From positions 120,782 through 184,781 of the forward strand of contig NZ_JAPDDT010000014.1 in NCBI RefSeq assembly GCF_025950235.1: 64,000 nt of DNA. Reading direction: 5' to 3'. Below the pieces are notes generated by a model that was not told the origin of the DNA, searched no databases, and saw nothing but the letters and a program-made list of their open reading frames with translations. This document shows, piece after piece, positions 9,883 through 18,449 of this stretch. This stretch comes from Luteolibacter arcticus (GTDB taxonomy: Bacteria; Verrucomicrobiota; Verrucomicrobiia; Verrucomicrobiales; Akkermansiaceae). Numbering within the stretch: position 1 is the stretch's first letter; each line of letters starts with the position of its first letter. The position numbers and the translations under genes are program-made.

Positions 9883-12082
9883 ACACATCGTTATCCTCGG
9901 CGGCGGCGTCGGTGGATGTGCCGCCGCCTACTGGCTGACTGCAACCCCGGAGCTGCGCGCGAAGTATCGCGTCACTCTCTATCAGACGGGCTGGCGCTTG
10001 GGTGGGAAAGGCGCCAGCAGCCGCGGCGAGAGCGACCAGCATCGCAGCGAGGAACACGGCCCGCACGTCTGGTTCGGCTTCTATGAGAATGCCTTCAAGA
10101 CCCTGCGCGGCGCGATGGAGGAACACGCGCAACTTGGCCACACCGTCGGGCCCTTCCAAACGCTGAAGGATCTCTTCATGGAGGCACGCGAAGGCGTCTT
10201 CTATCACCACAATGAACCGGCGGGGAAATGGGAGCCGTGGAAGATGGCCTTGCCTCGTTACGCGGGAGAACCCGGTGATGGTACTCCGAGTCCGGACATT
10301 CGCGAGAACCTGTGGCGCATGGCCGACCATCTCGCTCTCAACCTTAGCAAGGTCGGCGCTTTCGGTCCCGTCGTGAGTTGGTTCCTCAAGATGATGGAGA
10401 AGATCCTCAGCCGCAGCGTGAAGTGGCAGGAGGCGATGACTTGCCCGACCGGCATCCAGCCCGGCGACCCGAGCGGCTGGGCGAGCTATCTTTCCCGCCG
10501 CTTGATCGATCTCGCGGGCAGCGAGCGGCATTGGTATGGCGAGCCGCTGATCGGCCGCGGCTTCAAGCTGCTGCTCGACTACATCGGCTGGCGGCTGCGG
10601 CGTATGAAGAAGAGCGCCATGACCAGCGAGGCGAAGCGCGAGGTCTGCCTGGCCGACCTCTATCGCACCTGCTTGCGTGGCGCGCTGGTCGATCTGCTGC
10701 TCCGGGACGAAACGTTCCAACAGCTCGACCGGCATGAGTTCCTCGCGTGGCTGAAGTCGCACGGCGCCGGTTTCACCACGGTGAAGGAGTCGCCCTTCCT
10801 GCGTGGCTACTACGATACGCCCTTCGCCTTCTCCAATGGCATGGCGCATGATCCGAACAATGCCAACTTCGCCGCGGGCGCGGCACTGCGCGGTTTCTTC
10901 CGCATCTTCTTCGGCTACAAGGGCGCTTATGTCCATCGCATGAACCTAGGCATGGGCGAGTGTGTCTTCGTCCCGCTCTATCGCGTGCTCAAGGCCCGCG
11001 GAGTGCGCTTCGAGTTCTTCCACCGGGTGGAAGCTCTCGAGCCCAATGCAGCCGGCAATCGTGTCGCCCGCATCCGGATCAACCGTCAGGTTCGCCTTGC
11101 CGATGGAAAGGATGAGTACAACCCGATCAAAGAGGTGGCCGTCCCGCACGCCGAGGCACCCCCGGTCTTCTGGCCGGTCTGGCCGGAGCACCCGATGGTG
11201 GATCAGCTCGACCCTGCCACGCTGCCGCCGGCGGACGATCCCGGGCTCGAGTCCCACTGGAGCACCCATCGCAGTAGTACGGTCGAGCTTTATGATCGCA
11301 TGGATCCCTCAGCCAATGGCCACGAACGGTTTGATCACGTGGTGCTCGCTATCCCGCCCGCGGCGCACCCTCATCTGGCAAAGGGTCTGTTAGAGAAAGA
11401 CACCCGCTTCCGGGTCATGGTCGGTACCAGCGAGACGATCCGCACGATTGCCTGCCAGTTCTGGTTCTCCGACAAGGACGACCTGGGATGGGATACCCAC
11501 GATTACTTCTGCGAGCTGGCGATGGCCGGCTCGGGGCCGGACCCGTTCAACATCATCATCGAGGCCTCCAACATCCTGAGGACCGAGGCGACTCCCGGTG
11601 CCAGCCATCTGCTCTACCTGTGTGGCCCGATTTCCAACGATGCCAACGAGCCGCCGGCCGGCAGCGATCCGGGTTACCCCGCGCGCGAGAAGGCGCGTGC
11701 CAAGGCGACAGCCTTGAGCTGGATTCAGGAGAAGGCTTCGCTTTGGCCCGGTGTGTGTCTCCCCGGCACCAACACCCTTGACCCGATGTCGCTCTATCAT
11801 CCCGACGAGGGGGCGACGGTCGAGCAGCGTCTCGATTGGCAGTACTTCCGGATGAACATCGACCCCGGCGAGCGCTACGTGCTCTCGACCAATACCGCCG
11901 CTCCGAACCGACTGTGGCCGTGGGAAAGCGGCTTCAACAACCTGGTCTTCTCGGGCGACTGGTGCCGCAACTCCATCGACATCGGCTGCGTCGAGTCCGC
12001 CGTCACCTCCGCCATGCTCGCGGCGCACCATCTGACGGGCTACCCGACCCGCGACATGATCGACGGGCTGCAGTACGAGTGA
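9866..12082 (+). CDS. FAD-dependent oxidoreductase, carotene-desaturase-like
   Basis: 738 residues from ATG 9866, which overlaps the end of the ATPase gene. The N-terminal dinucleotide-binding motif GGGVGGCAAA is followed by GWRLGGKGASSR and EHGPHVWFGFYENAF. The last resembles the EHG-H-FFG-Y-N pattern of zeta-carotene/phytoene-desaturase-type amine oxidase superfamily enzymes. The C-terminal FSGDWCRNSIDIGCVESAV fits the FAD-contacting end motif. It is longer than typical desaturases (about 500 residues), with an insertion in the middle. The reaction is probably dehydrogenation or oxidation of a hydrophobic substrate; the substrate is unknown. Confidence 0.7.
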   Translation: MIDSREHIVILGGGVGGCAAAYWLTATPELRAKYRVTLYQTGWRLGGKGASSRGESDQHRSEEHGPHVWFGFYENAFKTLRGAMEEHAQLGHTVGPFQTLKDLFMEAREGVFYHHNEPAGKWEPWKMALPRYAGEPGDGTPSPDIRENLWRMADHLALNLSKVGAFGPVVSWFLKMMEKILSRSVKWQEAMTCPTGIQPGDPSGWASYLSRRLIDLAGSERHWYGEPLIGRGFKLLLDYIGWRLRRMKKSAMTSEAKREVCLADLYRTCLRGALVDLLLRDETFQQLDRHEFLAWLKSHGAGFTTVKESPFLRGYYDTPFAFSNGMAHDPNNANFAAGAALRGFFRIFFGYKGAYVHRMNLGMGECVFVPLYRVLKARGVRFEFFHRVEALEPNAAGNRVARIRINRQVRLADGKDEYNPIKEVAVPHAEAPPVFWPVWPEHPMVDQLDPATLPPADDPGLESHWSTHRSSTVELYDRMDPSANGHERFDHVVLAIPPAAHPHLAKGLLEKDTRFRVMVGTSETIRTIACQFWFSDKDDLGWDTHDYFCELAMAGSGPDPFNIIIEASNILRTEATPGASHLLYLCGPISNDANEPPAGSDPGYPAREKARAKATALSWIQEKASLWPGVCLPGTNTLDPMSLYHPDEGATVEQRLDWQYFRMNIDPGERYVLSTNTAAPNRLWPWESGFNNLVFSGDWCRNSIDIGCVESAVTSAMLAAHHLTGYPTRDMIDGLQYE

Positions 12083-12094
12083 CGTAGTAGTTGT

Positions 12095-12131
12095 GAAAAA
12101 AGAGCGGGCACCCGGTTTCCCGGATGCCCGC
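12095..12131 (-). terminator. Intrinsic terminator of the LamG/TSP3 protein gene
   Basis: On the minus strand a hairpin with arms at 12104-12115 and 12120-12131 (one C/A mismatch, four-base loop) is followed by a run of six T. It sits 24 bases past the stop of the minus-strand gene. It may also slow plus-strand readthrough from the flavoprotein gene, but there is no T-run on that side. Confidence 0.85.
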
Positions 12132-12154
12132 CCCACCATGATCTGGGGGGGTGA

Positions 12155-14788
12155 TTATTCCACAAACGTGACCTTGTAGAATGCCTTGCCGCCGGGCGGA
12201 GGTGACAGGTCGGTCCATGACGCGCTCGCACCCGTGGCGGTCACCGTCCCGACGTTCTCCCAGCCAGCAAGAGTGGTGCTTCGCTGGACCGTGAACTGCA
12301 CTCCGGCAGCGGCAGGCCAGGTGATGGTGCTGCCGCTCAAGCTTCCTGCGAAGAACGATGAGCCGCTCATCGGATTCAGGCCGAGACGGAACTCGACGAG
12401 ATTCGAGGTGCCGTCGCCGTCAGCATCGGCGGTCTCTGCGCGCAGGCTGGCGTTCGGGATGTTTTGCTCCGCCCACAACTGGAATGGCGTGCCATCCTGG
12501 TGGAAGAGGAATTGCGACTCTGGCAAGGCCACGGCGCTGATCCGCACTTCGTCGATGTTGCCTTGGAATGCGTCGGTGGCACCGCCGTTCCACATGCCCT
12601 GGCCGATGTTCCAAGGGTTATCGAGCGGACCGGTGGCCGGCACATGCCACGCACCGGAGATGGCGGCCGTGCCTTCCAGCACGTAGCCAGCATCGCCGGG
12701 CTTCTTCAGCCACAGCTTCATCTCGGTGGCGGTGCCGGTGACTGCGGTGGAATACCAGGAGCCCGCCGCGATCGTCGAGGTGCCGATGATCTCCCGAGCC
12801 ACGCCGGATCCATCCACCATCCCAGCGCGCAGTTTATTCGCGGTGTCGATCTTGATCGAGAACGGCGGTTGGCCTGCGACCGGATTGCCTAGCTTGCACA
12901 CCGGCACCTGCCATTGGCCGGTGAGGTTGGTATTGAAGCTCGCCTCGACGGTGAAGCCGGTGAAGGGGTAGGTCCGCAAGGTCGCTTGGCCACCACCGAG
13001 GTTGGCAGTCGGTGTCGAGAAGATCGCCTCGATGTAGTAAATGCCATTGGCATTCCGCTGGAAGAACAGCGAAGCGGTATCAGAGGCACCGGTGGCCGGC
13101 ACTGTGGGGGACGGGACCACCGCGGCGTAGTTCGGGCGGCTGTAGTCGGCCCATGCCATCATGTGGTTGCCGTAGACGGATGAGTCCTGGATCGAAGTGG
13201 GAAACAGATACTGGCCATTGCCACCCGCGGGAACTTCGCCAGCGGTCGCTTCCTCGAAGCGCCAGTAGCCCAGCGTCGTTTCCGCCGATGCCGCGTTTGA
13301 GGGGTCGGTGCCGACCAGATACTCCAGCTTGTTGTTCACGCCATCGGCGTCCGGATCGCCGATGGCGCTTTGACGTGCGGTCGCTTCGGCCAGCGTTTCA
13401 TTGCCGACGCGGAAGTACTTCACTTCCCATCCGTCAGGCAGTCCGTCGCCGGCCATGTCGTTGTCGATGTCCGGTGAGGAGAGCTGGTCCTCGGGATTGG
13501 TGCCCGACCACATCTCTTCTTCATTGTCGAAGAGGTCGCCATCGGGATCGGCATCCGGAACGCCCGCGGGAAGCGTATCGAAGTAAAAGACCTCCCAGCC
13601 ATCGTTGAGGCCGTCGTTGTCGGTGTCGGGATAGGCGAAGGCGTTGTTAGGATCGCTGCCGGCGGTCTGTTCGGCGGCGTTGGTATTGTGGTCGCCATCG
13701 GGATCGCCATTCGCGAGCTGGGCGAGACTGTTGTTGAAGAAGTGGAGTTCCCAACCGTCGTTCAGCCCATCCCCGTCAGTGTCGGGATAAGAGGTGGCAA
13801 GTTCCGGATTGGTCGTTCTCTGAAACTCCAGAAGGTTGGTGGCATAGTCGCCATCGGGATCGTCCAGCGCCCCTTCGTCGAGATGCTCGAAGTAGTCCAT
13901 CTCCCACGTATCCGGCAGCCCGTCACCATCCGTGTCGGCGGTGATGCGGCTGAGCACGCCGGTTGCTTCATTGAATTGGTATTTACCGTCGGCCGAGGTC
14001 CAGAAGCCGTTGTTCTCGGTGAAGCCGGCGATGCTGAAATTCGTGCCGAAGGTTTCGACGAGGGTGGCGACATTCACCAGCGTCCACTGGTTGCCGATGG
14101 TGTCGCCCGCATTCGTCAGATCGATATTGAAGGCTCCGTTGAACACTGTGGATCCGGTACCGGAGATGGTGTTGTTCACCCCGGTGGCACCGATCGCAAA
14201 GGTGAACGAGCCCGTGGTATCCAACACCAGATTCCCCGCAACCGTGATGCTTCCGGTGTAGGTGCTGGCACCCCTGAAGGTGACGGAGTAGGCGTTGTTA
14301 TTGTTGGTGACGGGCAAGGTCAGCCCGGCGCTGCCGGTCATCACCGAGGAGATCACGATCGGTCCCTGGCGGGCTTCGATGATGGAGGCGGCGGCGAATT
14401 GCAGTCCACCGGCCACGGTGAAGACATCGGCGAAGCTGCTCGCATGGTCGAGCTTGCCTCCATTGAGGATCAGGTTGGGGACGGTGAGGATGCCCGCGGT
14501 CCCCGCGCCCTTGTAAAGCATGGAGCCACCCGTGTTGATCGACAGCGAATCGCCTTGAAACGTGTAGCTGTTCCCATCCGCCGGAGTGCGGAGCTGGATC
14601 ACGGCGACTTGATAGGCGTTCCCGGCAACAGGTAGTCCGGAGGGATTCCAGTTGCCTGCGGTGTTGAACGACGAGAGGCCGAAGCCGTCGCCGGCATTGA
14701 GCGTCACGGTTGCCCCGTGGAGTGGGAAGGCGGCGGCCAGGGTGATGGCGGCAAGCCATCGCGGTGCTGAGGTTGAGGTCGGATTCAT
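12155..14788 (-). CDS. Secreted LamG-domain protein with thrombospondin-3-like calcium repeats
   Basis: About 877 residues, starting at ATG 14788 (an ATG at 14800 is also in frame), with a signal peptide ending around PLHGA. An N-terminal Gly/Asn/Thr-rich beta-solenoid region like autotransporter repeats (residues 30-270) precedes at least four Asp-rich units of the form DTDGDGLNDGWE. These units each end in a YF or FF pair and resemble calcium-binding thrombospondin type 3 repeats. A LamG/concanavalin-like domain (about 510-750) and a final small beta-domain ending in YKVTF follow. This architecture is common for exported Verrucomicrobia proteins. No PEP-CTERM anchor is seen. A role in surface carbohydrate binding is inferred. 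Confidence 0.75.
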   Translation of the reverse strand: MNPTSTSAPRWLAAITLAAAFPLHGATVTLNAGDGFGLSSFNTAGNWNPSGLPVAGNAYQVAVIQLRTPADGNSYTFQGDSLSINTGGSMLYKGAGTAGILTVPNLILNGGKLDHASSFADVFTVAGGLQFAAASIIEARQGPIVISSVMTGSAGLTLPVTNNNNAYSVTFRGASTYTGSITVAGNLVLDTTGSFTFAIGATGVNNTISGTGSTVFNGAFNIDLTNAGDTIGNQWTLVNVATLVETFGTNFSIAGFTENNGFWTSADGKYQFNEATGVLSRITADTDGDGLPDTWEMDYFEHLDEGALDDPDGDYATNLLEFQRTTNPELATSYPDTDGDGLNDGWELHFFNNSLAQLANGDPDGDHNTNAAEQTAGSDPNNAFAYPDTDNDGLNDGWEVFYFDTLPAGVPDADPDGDLFDNEEEMWSGTNPEDQLSSPDIDNDMAGDGLPDGWEVKYFRVGNETLAEATARQSAIGDPDADGVNNKLEYLVGTDPSNAASAETTLGYWRFEEATAGEVPAGGNGQYLFPTSIQDSSVYGNHMMAWADYSRPNYAAVVPSPTVPATGASDTASLFFQRNANGIYYIEAIFSTPTANLGGGQATLRTYPFTGFTVEASFNTNLTGQWQVPVCKLGNPVAGQPPFSIKIDTANKLRAGMVDGSGVAREIIGTSTIAAGSWYSTAVTGTATEMKLWLKKPGDAGYVLEGTAAISGAWHVPATGPLDNPWNIGQGMWNGGATDAFQGNIDEVRISAVALPESQFLFHQDGTPFQLWAEQNIPNASLRAETADADGDGTSNLVEFRLGLNPMSGSSFFAGSLSGSTITWPAAAGVQFTVQRSTTLAGWENVGTVTATGASASWTDLSPPPGGKAFYKVTFVE

Positions 14789-15082
14789 GAGGTCGGGCAT
14801 GAGAGTTCGTGCTCCCCGGCCACGGGCGACGGGTGCCTGCGCCGCCGGGAAACACTTGCATACAAATCAGCACCGCCGATACCACGGCCCTGCGAATCGC
14901 TTCCGGCACTGGCGAATCGGCACAAATCCGACCCTTTCGGCCTAATCTCTAGCAGCCGCTCATGAAGTTACCCTTGCCGGACAATATTCCGGGATGACGC
15001 TTCGATCATAATGTGGCGCACGCTTCATCAAAGCCGCGGGAGGTCGCGCCACGAGCCATCCTCCTGAGTTTTTCCGGGGATG
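14789..15082. other. Intergenic stretch between surface-protein gene and ruvX
   Basis: About 290 bases between two minus-strand genes. It is less GC-rich around 14980-15020 than its surroundings and must hold the promoter of the LamG/TSP3 gene. No convincing -35/-10 pair, hairpin terminator, RNA gene or open reading frame could be picked out by eye. Confidence 0.4.
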
Positions 15083-15505
15083 TTAGATCCCGTTCATCCA
15101 CGCCTCGAGGATCTCGACGGCGGCGGCTTGATCGATCACGCCTTTCTGCTGCTTCGCCTTGCGGCCGGCCTCGCGCAGCTTCGCAGAAGCGGCCAGCGTG
15201 GTGTAGGCCTCATCGACGAGTTCGAGCGGCAACTCCGGCAAACGCGCCGAGAGCTTGGTCGCGAACGCGCGGACTTTCTCCGCCGCGGTGCCCTCGGTGC
15301 CATCGCTGCGAATCGGCAGGCCCACGACCAGCGTGCGGATACCACGCTGCGTCACGAGTTGCGCGATGCGATCGATAGGATCGGTCGCGCGGACATCGAT
15401 CGTTTCCACCGGATGGGCCAGGATGCCGAGCGGATCGGTGGCGGCGATGCCGATGCGGGCTTCGCCGTGATCAATGCCGAGCGCGGGATGCGGGCCTTCG
15501 TCCAT
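15083..15505 (-). CDS. ruvX: Putative Holliday junction resolvase RuvX (YqgF)
   Basis: 140 residues, the usual size of RuvX/YqgF, an RNase H-fold nuclease implicated in 16S rRNA maturation and Holliday junction processing. Motifs: first acidic residue in LGIDHGEARIGIA, VVGLPIRSDGTEG, and LVDEAYTT. ATG 15505 is chosen because the family begins with this strand; an upstream in-frame extension would run antisense-like through the GH16 gene. It starts 2 bases after the GH16 stop (15508), so the two are likely cotranscribed. Confidence 0.93.
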   Translation of the reverse strand: MDEGPHPALGIDHGEARIGIAATDPLGILAHPVETIDVRATDPIDRIAQLVTQRGIRTLVVGLPIRSDGTEGTAAEKVRAFATKLSARLPELPLELVDEAYTTLAASAKLREAGRKAKQQKGVIDQAAAVEILEAWMNGI

Positions 15506-15507
15506 GG

Positions 15508-16347
15508 CTACTCCGGCTTCTGATAAACGCGCACGTAATCCACCTCGTAGCGCTGCGGGAAAGTCGTGCCGGAAGGATCGCCGCCATTCATGCCGCCGAT
15601 CGCGAAGTTCAGGCGCATCGCCTGCGGAGCGAGAAACGGATTCACGGGGGGGCCGTCTTGATTCTTCACGTGGCTCATGAGCTGCGTGTTGAGCGGCTGG
15701 CCATCGAGCCAGATCGTCATCTTCTCCGCGTCCCACTCCAGCACCCACACGTGGAAGCGCTCCTGCCAACTGCCGTCGTCGAAGCGGCCGAATGAATGCG
15801 AGCCGGTGCTCCACAAGTCGCGGCCGCCCTTTCCGGCCCAGCAGAAATTCGCGTAAATACGACCGCCGTAGTATTCGAGGATATCGATCTCGCCCCCATG
15901 CGGCCAGCGTCCGCGGCCGGTGGTCCAGATGGCCGGCCACAGACCGGGGCGGGCTTTGAAACGGGCGCGGATCTCGAAGCGGCCGAATTTCCAGTCCTGC
16001 TTGCCCGCAGTGGTCAGCGAGGCGGATGTGTAGTCGGCCTCCTTGCGCTGGTGCTTCCAGTCGCGGGCGCCCTCGCGGAACTGCGGATTGGGAAACTTCT
16101 CACGGCGAGCCTCGATGACCAGCAGGCCTTCCTTCTTCACGGCGTTGTCCTTGCGGTACCACTGGAGTTCGTGGTTCCGCTGGAAGCCTTCCTCGAAGCG
16201 CCACTTGCTCTCATCCACCGCGCCATCGCCATCGAACTCGTCGGACCAGACGAGCTTGTACGCCGGATGGCGCGGCGGTGCAGCCGGTTCCTCGTTCTGG
16301 GCGAACGCGGATGCGGTGAAGAGAAGAGGCAGCAGGTATCGGGTCAT
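15508..16347 (-). CDS. Secreted glycoside hydrolase family 16 (laminarinase-like)
   Basis: 279 residues with a signal peptide (ending around AFAQN) and one GH16 catalytic domain. The catalytic motif GEIDILEYYG supplies the nucleophile and acid/base glutamates in the EIDxxE pattern with the extra residue typical of laminarinase-type (beta-1,3-glucanase) members. WSDEFDG near the start and VDYVRVYQ near the end are also family hallmarks. Its likely role is digestion of algal or fungal beta-glucans outside the cell. It lies downstream of metG on the same strand after a gap of about 107 bases. Confidence 0.92.
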   Translation of the reverse strand: MTRYLLPLLFTASAFAQNEEPAAPPRHPAYKLVWSDEFDGDGAVDESKWRFEEGFQRNHELQWYRKDNAVKKEGLLVIEARREKFPNPQFREGARDWKHQRKEADYTSASLTTAGKQDWKFGRFEIRARFKARPGLWPAIWTTGRGRWPHGGEIDILEYYGGRIYANFCWAGKGGRDLWSTGSHSFGRFDDGSWQERFHVWVLEWDAEKMTIWLDGQPLNTQLMSHVKNQDGPPVNPFLAPQAMRLNFAIGGMNGGDPSGTTFPQRYEVDYVRVYQKPE

Positions 16348-16454
16348 CGGCGAATGTGATGGTAGCAGGGCAGACTATGAAAACTGCGACGCTATTTCAT
16401 TCTGAGCAACCACCCGAACGGGGAGAGGGTTCTCCTCCGCCGCCGCCGCGCGAC

Positions 16455-18032
16455 TCATTCCGCTTCTTCGATGACAATTTTCGGGAAGACCGGCTTGGCC
16501 TTGCCGGTTTCGTGGCCGTTGGCGACGAGGCCCCACTTCAGGTCATCCAGCTTCAGCTTCAGCAAATCGTCAATCCGGAGCTGGGCGGCGATGCGCTCGG
16601 CGGGATCCGGCAGCACGGGCGAAAGCAACACCGCGCAGTGGGCGAGGCTCTCCACGAGGTTCGCGAGCACGGCTTCGAGGCGCGCCTTGTTGGTGGGATC
16701 CTTGGCAAGTTCCCACGGCTTGTTGCGGTCGGCGTAGGCGTTGCAGAAGGTGACGTGGCGGTTGATGGCCTTGAGACCTTCGGCGATGTCGAATGCGTCC
16801 ATCGCGGCACGATAGTCCTCGATGACCGTGGCGAGCGAGGCGCGCATGTCGAGGTCATCGTCACTCGTCTCGCCCGTGGTGGTGACGATGCCATTGCAGA
16901 AGCGTCCCGTCATGGCGAGAGCGCGGTTGCAGAGGTTGCCGAGTTCATTCGCCAACTCCTGGTTGTAGAGCATCACCAGCCGTTCGAGATCGAAGTCCGC
17001 ATCCTTTCCGGTGACGATGTCGCGCACGAGGTAGTAGCGCAGAGCATCGACACCAAACTTGTCGGCGAGTTCGTCGGGATCGACGACATTGCCGAGCGAC
17101 TTGGACATCTTCTCGCTGCCGCCGGCCGCGTTCTTCCGGTTCCACCAGCCGTGGACGAGGATCTTGGGCATCTGCTCGTCGCTGAAGCCCATCGCGTGGA
17201 GCATGCAGGGCCAATAGATGCCGTGGGCAGGCACCAGGATGTCCTTGCCGATGACGTGCGCGGCACAGGGCCAGAGTTTCTCGAAGGAGGGAAGGTCGGA
17301 GCCTTCCTGCGCGCGGTAACCGGCAAAGGAGATGTAATTGATCAGCGCGTCGAACCAGACGTAGGTGACGAAGTCGGGGTCAAAGGGAAACTCGATGCCC
17401 CAGCGGAGACGCTCCTTCGGGCGGGAGATGCAGAGGTCCAGCTCGCCGGAATTCGCCAGCGCACCGACCAGCTCATTGCGGCGGAAGCCGGGAACCACGA
17501 AATCCGGATTACTAGAGACGTAGTTTTTCAGCCACTCGGCGTGGGCGCTGAGGCGGAAGTACCAGTTCTCTTCCTCGATTTCCATGACCTCGCCCCATTC
17601 GGGCCCGAATTCGCCGGCTTCGTTGCGGTCGCGATCGGTGAGGAATTGCTCCTGGCGGATCGAGTAGAATCCCTTGTAGCCCTTCTTGTAGAGTTCGCCG
17701 CGCTCCTTCAGGTCGCTGAGGATCGCCCGGACGCAGGCCTTGTGGCGGTCGTCGGTGGTTTCCGCCCAGCCGTCGTAGGCGACGCCGAGCTTCTTCCAGA
17801 GGTTGAGGAAAAGCTTGGTCGTCTTCTTGGCGAAGGTGGCGGGGTTGATCCCTTCCTTTTCCGCGATCTGCTGGACCTTCTGGCCGTGCTGGTCCACGCC
17901 CGTCAGGAAATAGACCTCCTCGCCTTTCAACCGCTGGTAGCGGGCGATCACGTCGGCGAGCACCTTTTCATAGGCGTGGCCGATGTGCGGGGCGCCGTTG
18001 GTGTAGTCGATGGCGGTGGTGATGTAGAACAT
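16455..18032 (-). CDS. metG: Methionyl-tRNA synthetase
   Basis: Class I aminoacyl-tRNA synthetase charging tRNA-Met, 525 residues from ATG 18032. The HIGH signature is PHIGHAYEKV (His16-His19) and the KMSKS signature is GGSEKMSKSLGNVVD. The connecting region reads GFYSIRQEQFL, where zinc-type enzymes have Cys pairs, so this is the zinc-free form. No C-terminal tRNA-binding (EMAP/Arc1p-like) domain is present. The start was chosen at MFYITTAIDY, the family N-terminus; the 17 upstream residues are low-complexity. It follows a TPR gene by 47 bases on the same strand. Confidence 0.97.
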   Translation of the reverse strand: MFYITTAIDYTNGAPHIGHAYEKVLADVIARYQRLKGEEVYFLTGVDQHGQKVQQIAEKEGINPATFAKKTTKLFLNLWKKLGVAYDGWAETTDDRHKACVRAILSDLKERGELYKKGYKGFYSIRQEQFLTDRDRNEAGEFGPEWGEVMEIEEENWYFRLSAHAEWLKNYVSSNPDFVVPGFRRNELVGALANSGELDLCISRPKERLRWGIEFPFDPDFVTYVWFDALINYISFAGYRAQEGSDLPSFEKLWPCAAHVIGKDILVPAHGIYWPCMLHAMGFSDEQMPKILVHGWWNRKNAAGGSEKMSKSLGNVVDPDELADKFGVDALRYYLVRDIVTGKDADFDLERLVMLYNQELANELGNLCNRALAMTGRFCNGIVTTTGETSDDDLDMRASLATVIEDYRAAMDAFDIAEGLKAINRHVTFCNAYADRNKPWELAKDPTNKARLEAVLANLVESLAHCAVLLSPVLPDPAERIAAQLRIDDLLKLKLDDLKWGLVANGHETGKAKPVFPKIVIEEAE

Positions 18033-18079
18033 GGAAGGAGACAGAAGACTTGAAGACTGAAGACGCAAGAGGGGAAGGA

Positions 18080-18421
18080 TCAAGGCTCACGGACCACCTT
18101 GCCGCCTAGCGAAAGGATGCGGGCGTTGGCCTTGGCGGACTCGGCTTCCCCGATCTGGCCGTCGCGAACGTACATTTGCGAGAGGCCGGTCCAGGCGAGC
18201 AGGTCATTCGGCTGCAGGGTGGTCGCCTGCAGGCCGCAGCCGATCGCTTCCTTCACGTGGCCGAGCTTCAGCAGGCACATGCCGAGGGCGTGCCAGCCAT
18301 CGAAGAACTCGGGATCGAGCGCGACGCAGCGGCGGTAGAGGCTACAGGCTTCCTCCAGCTCGCCGAGGGCGAGCGCGCCATTGGCGTCGTCGAAGATCAG
18401 ATCGCGTTCGGAGTCGGGCAT
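18080..18421 (-). CDS. Small TPR-repeat protein
   Basis: 113 residues with about three TPR units, seen in segments such as GELEEACSLYRRCVALDP, a GWHALGMCLLKLGHVKEAI unit and AWTGLSQMYVRDGQIGEAE. No signal peptide or membrane segment is present, so it is a likely cytoplasmic adaptor. It sits between the ppiD-like gene (28 bases upstream) and metG (47 bases downstream) and probably shares their transcript. Function unknown. Confidence 0.75.
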   Translation of the reverse strand: MPDSERDLIFDDANGALALGELEEACSLYRRCVALDPEFFDGWHALGMCLLKLGHVKEAIGCGLQATTLQPNDLLAWTGLSQMYVRDGQIGEAESAKANARILSLGGKVVREP

Positions 18422-18449
18422 GGGCTGCGGGGCTCCGGAGCGGAGGCGG

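Noticed and set aside
16356..18053. Long plus-strand open frame (565 codons) antisense to metG
   Set aside because: The opposite strand carries an unmistakable methionyl-tRNA synthetase with HIGH and KMSKS motifs; high-GC sequence often leaves long open antisense frames.
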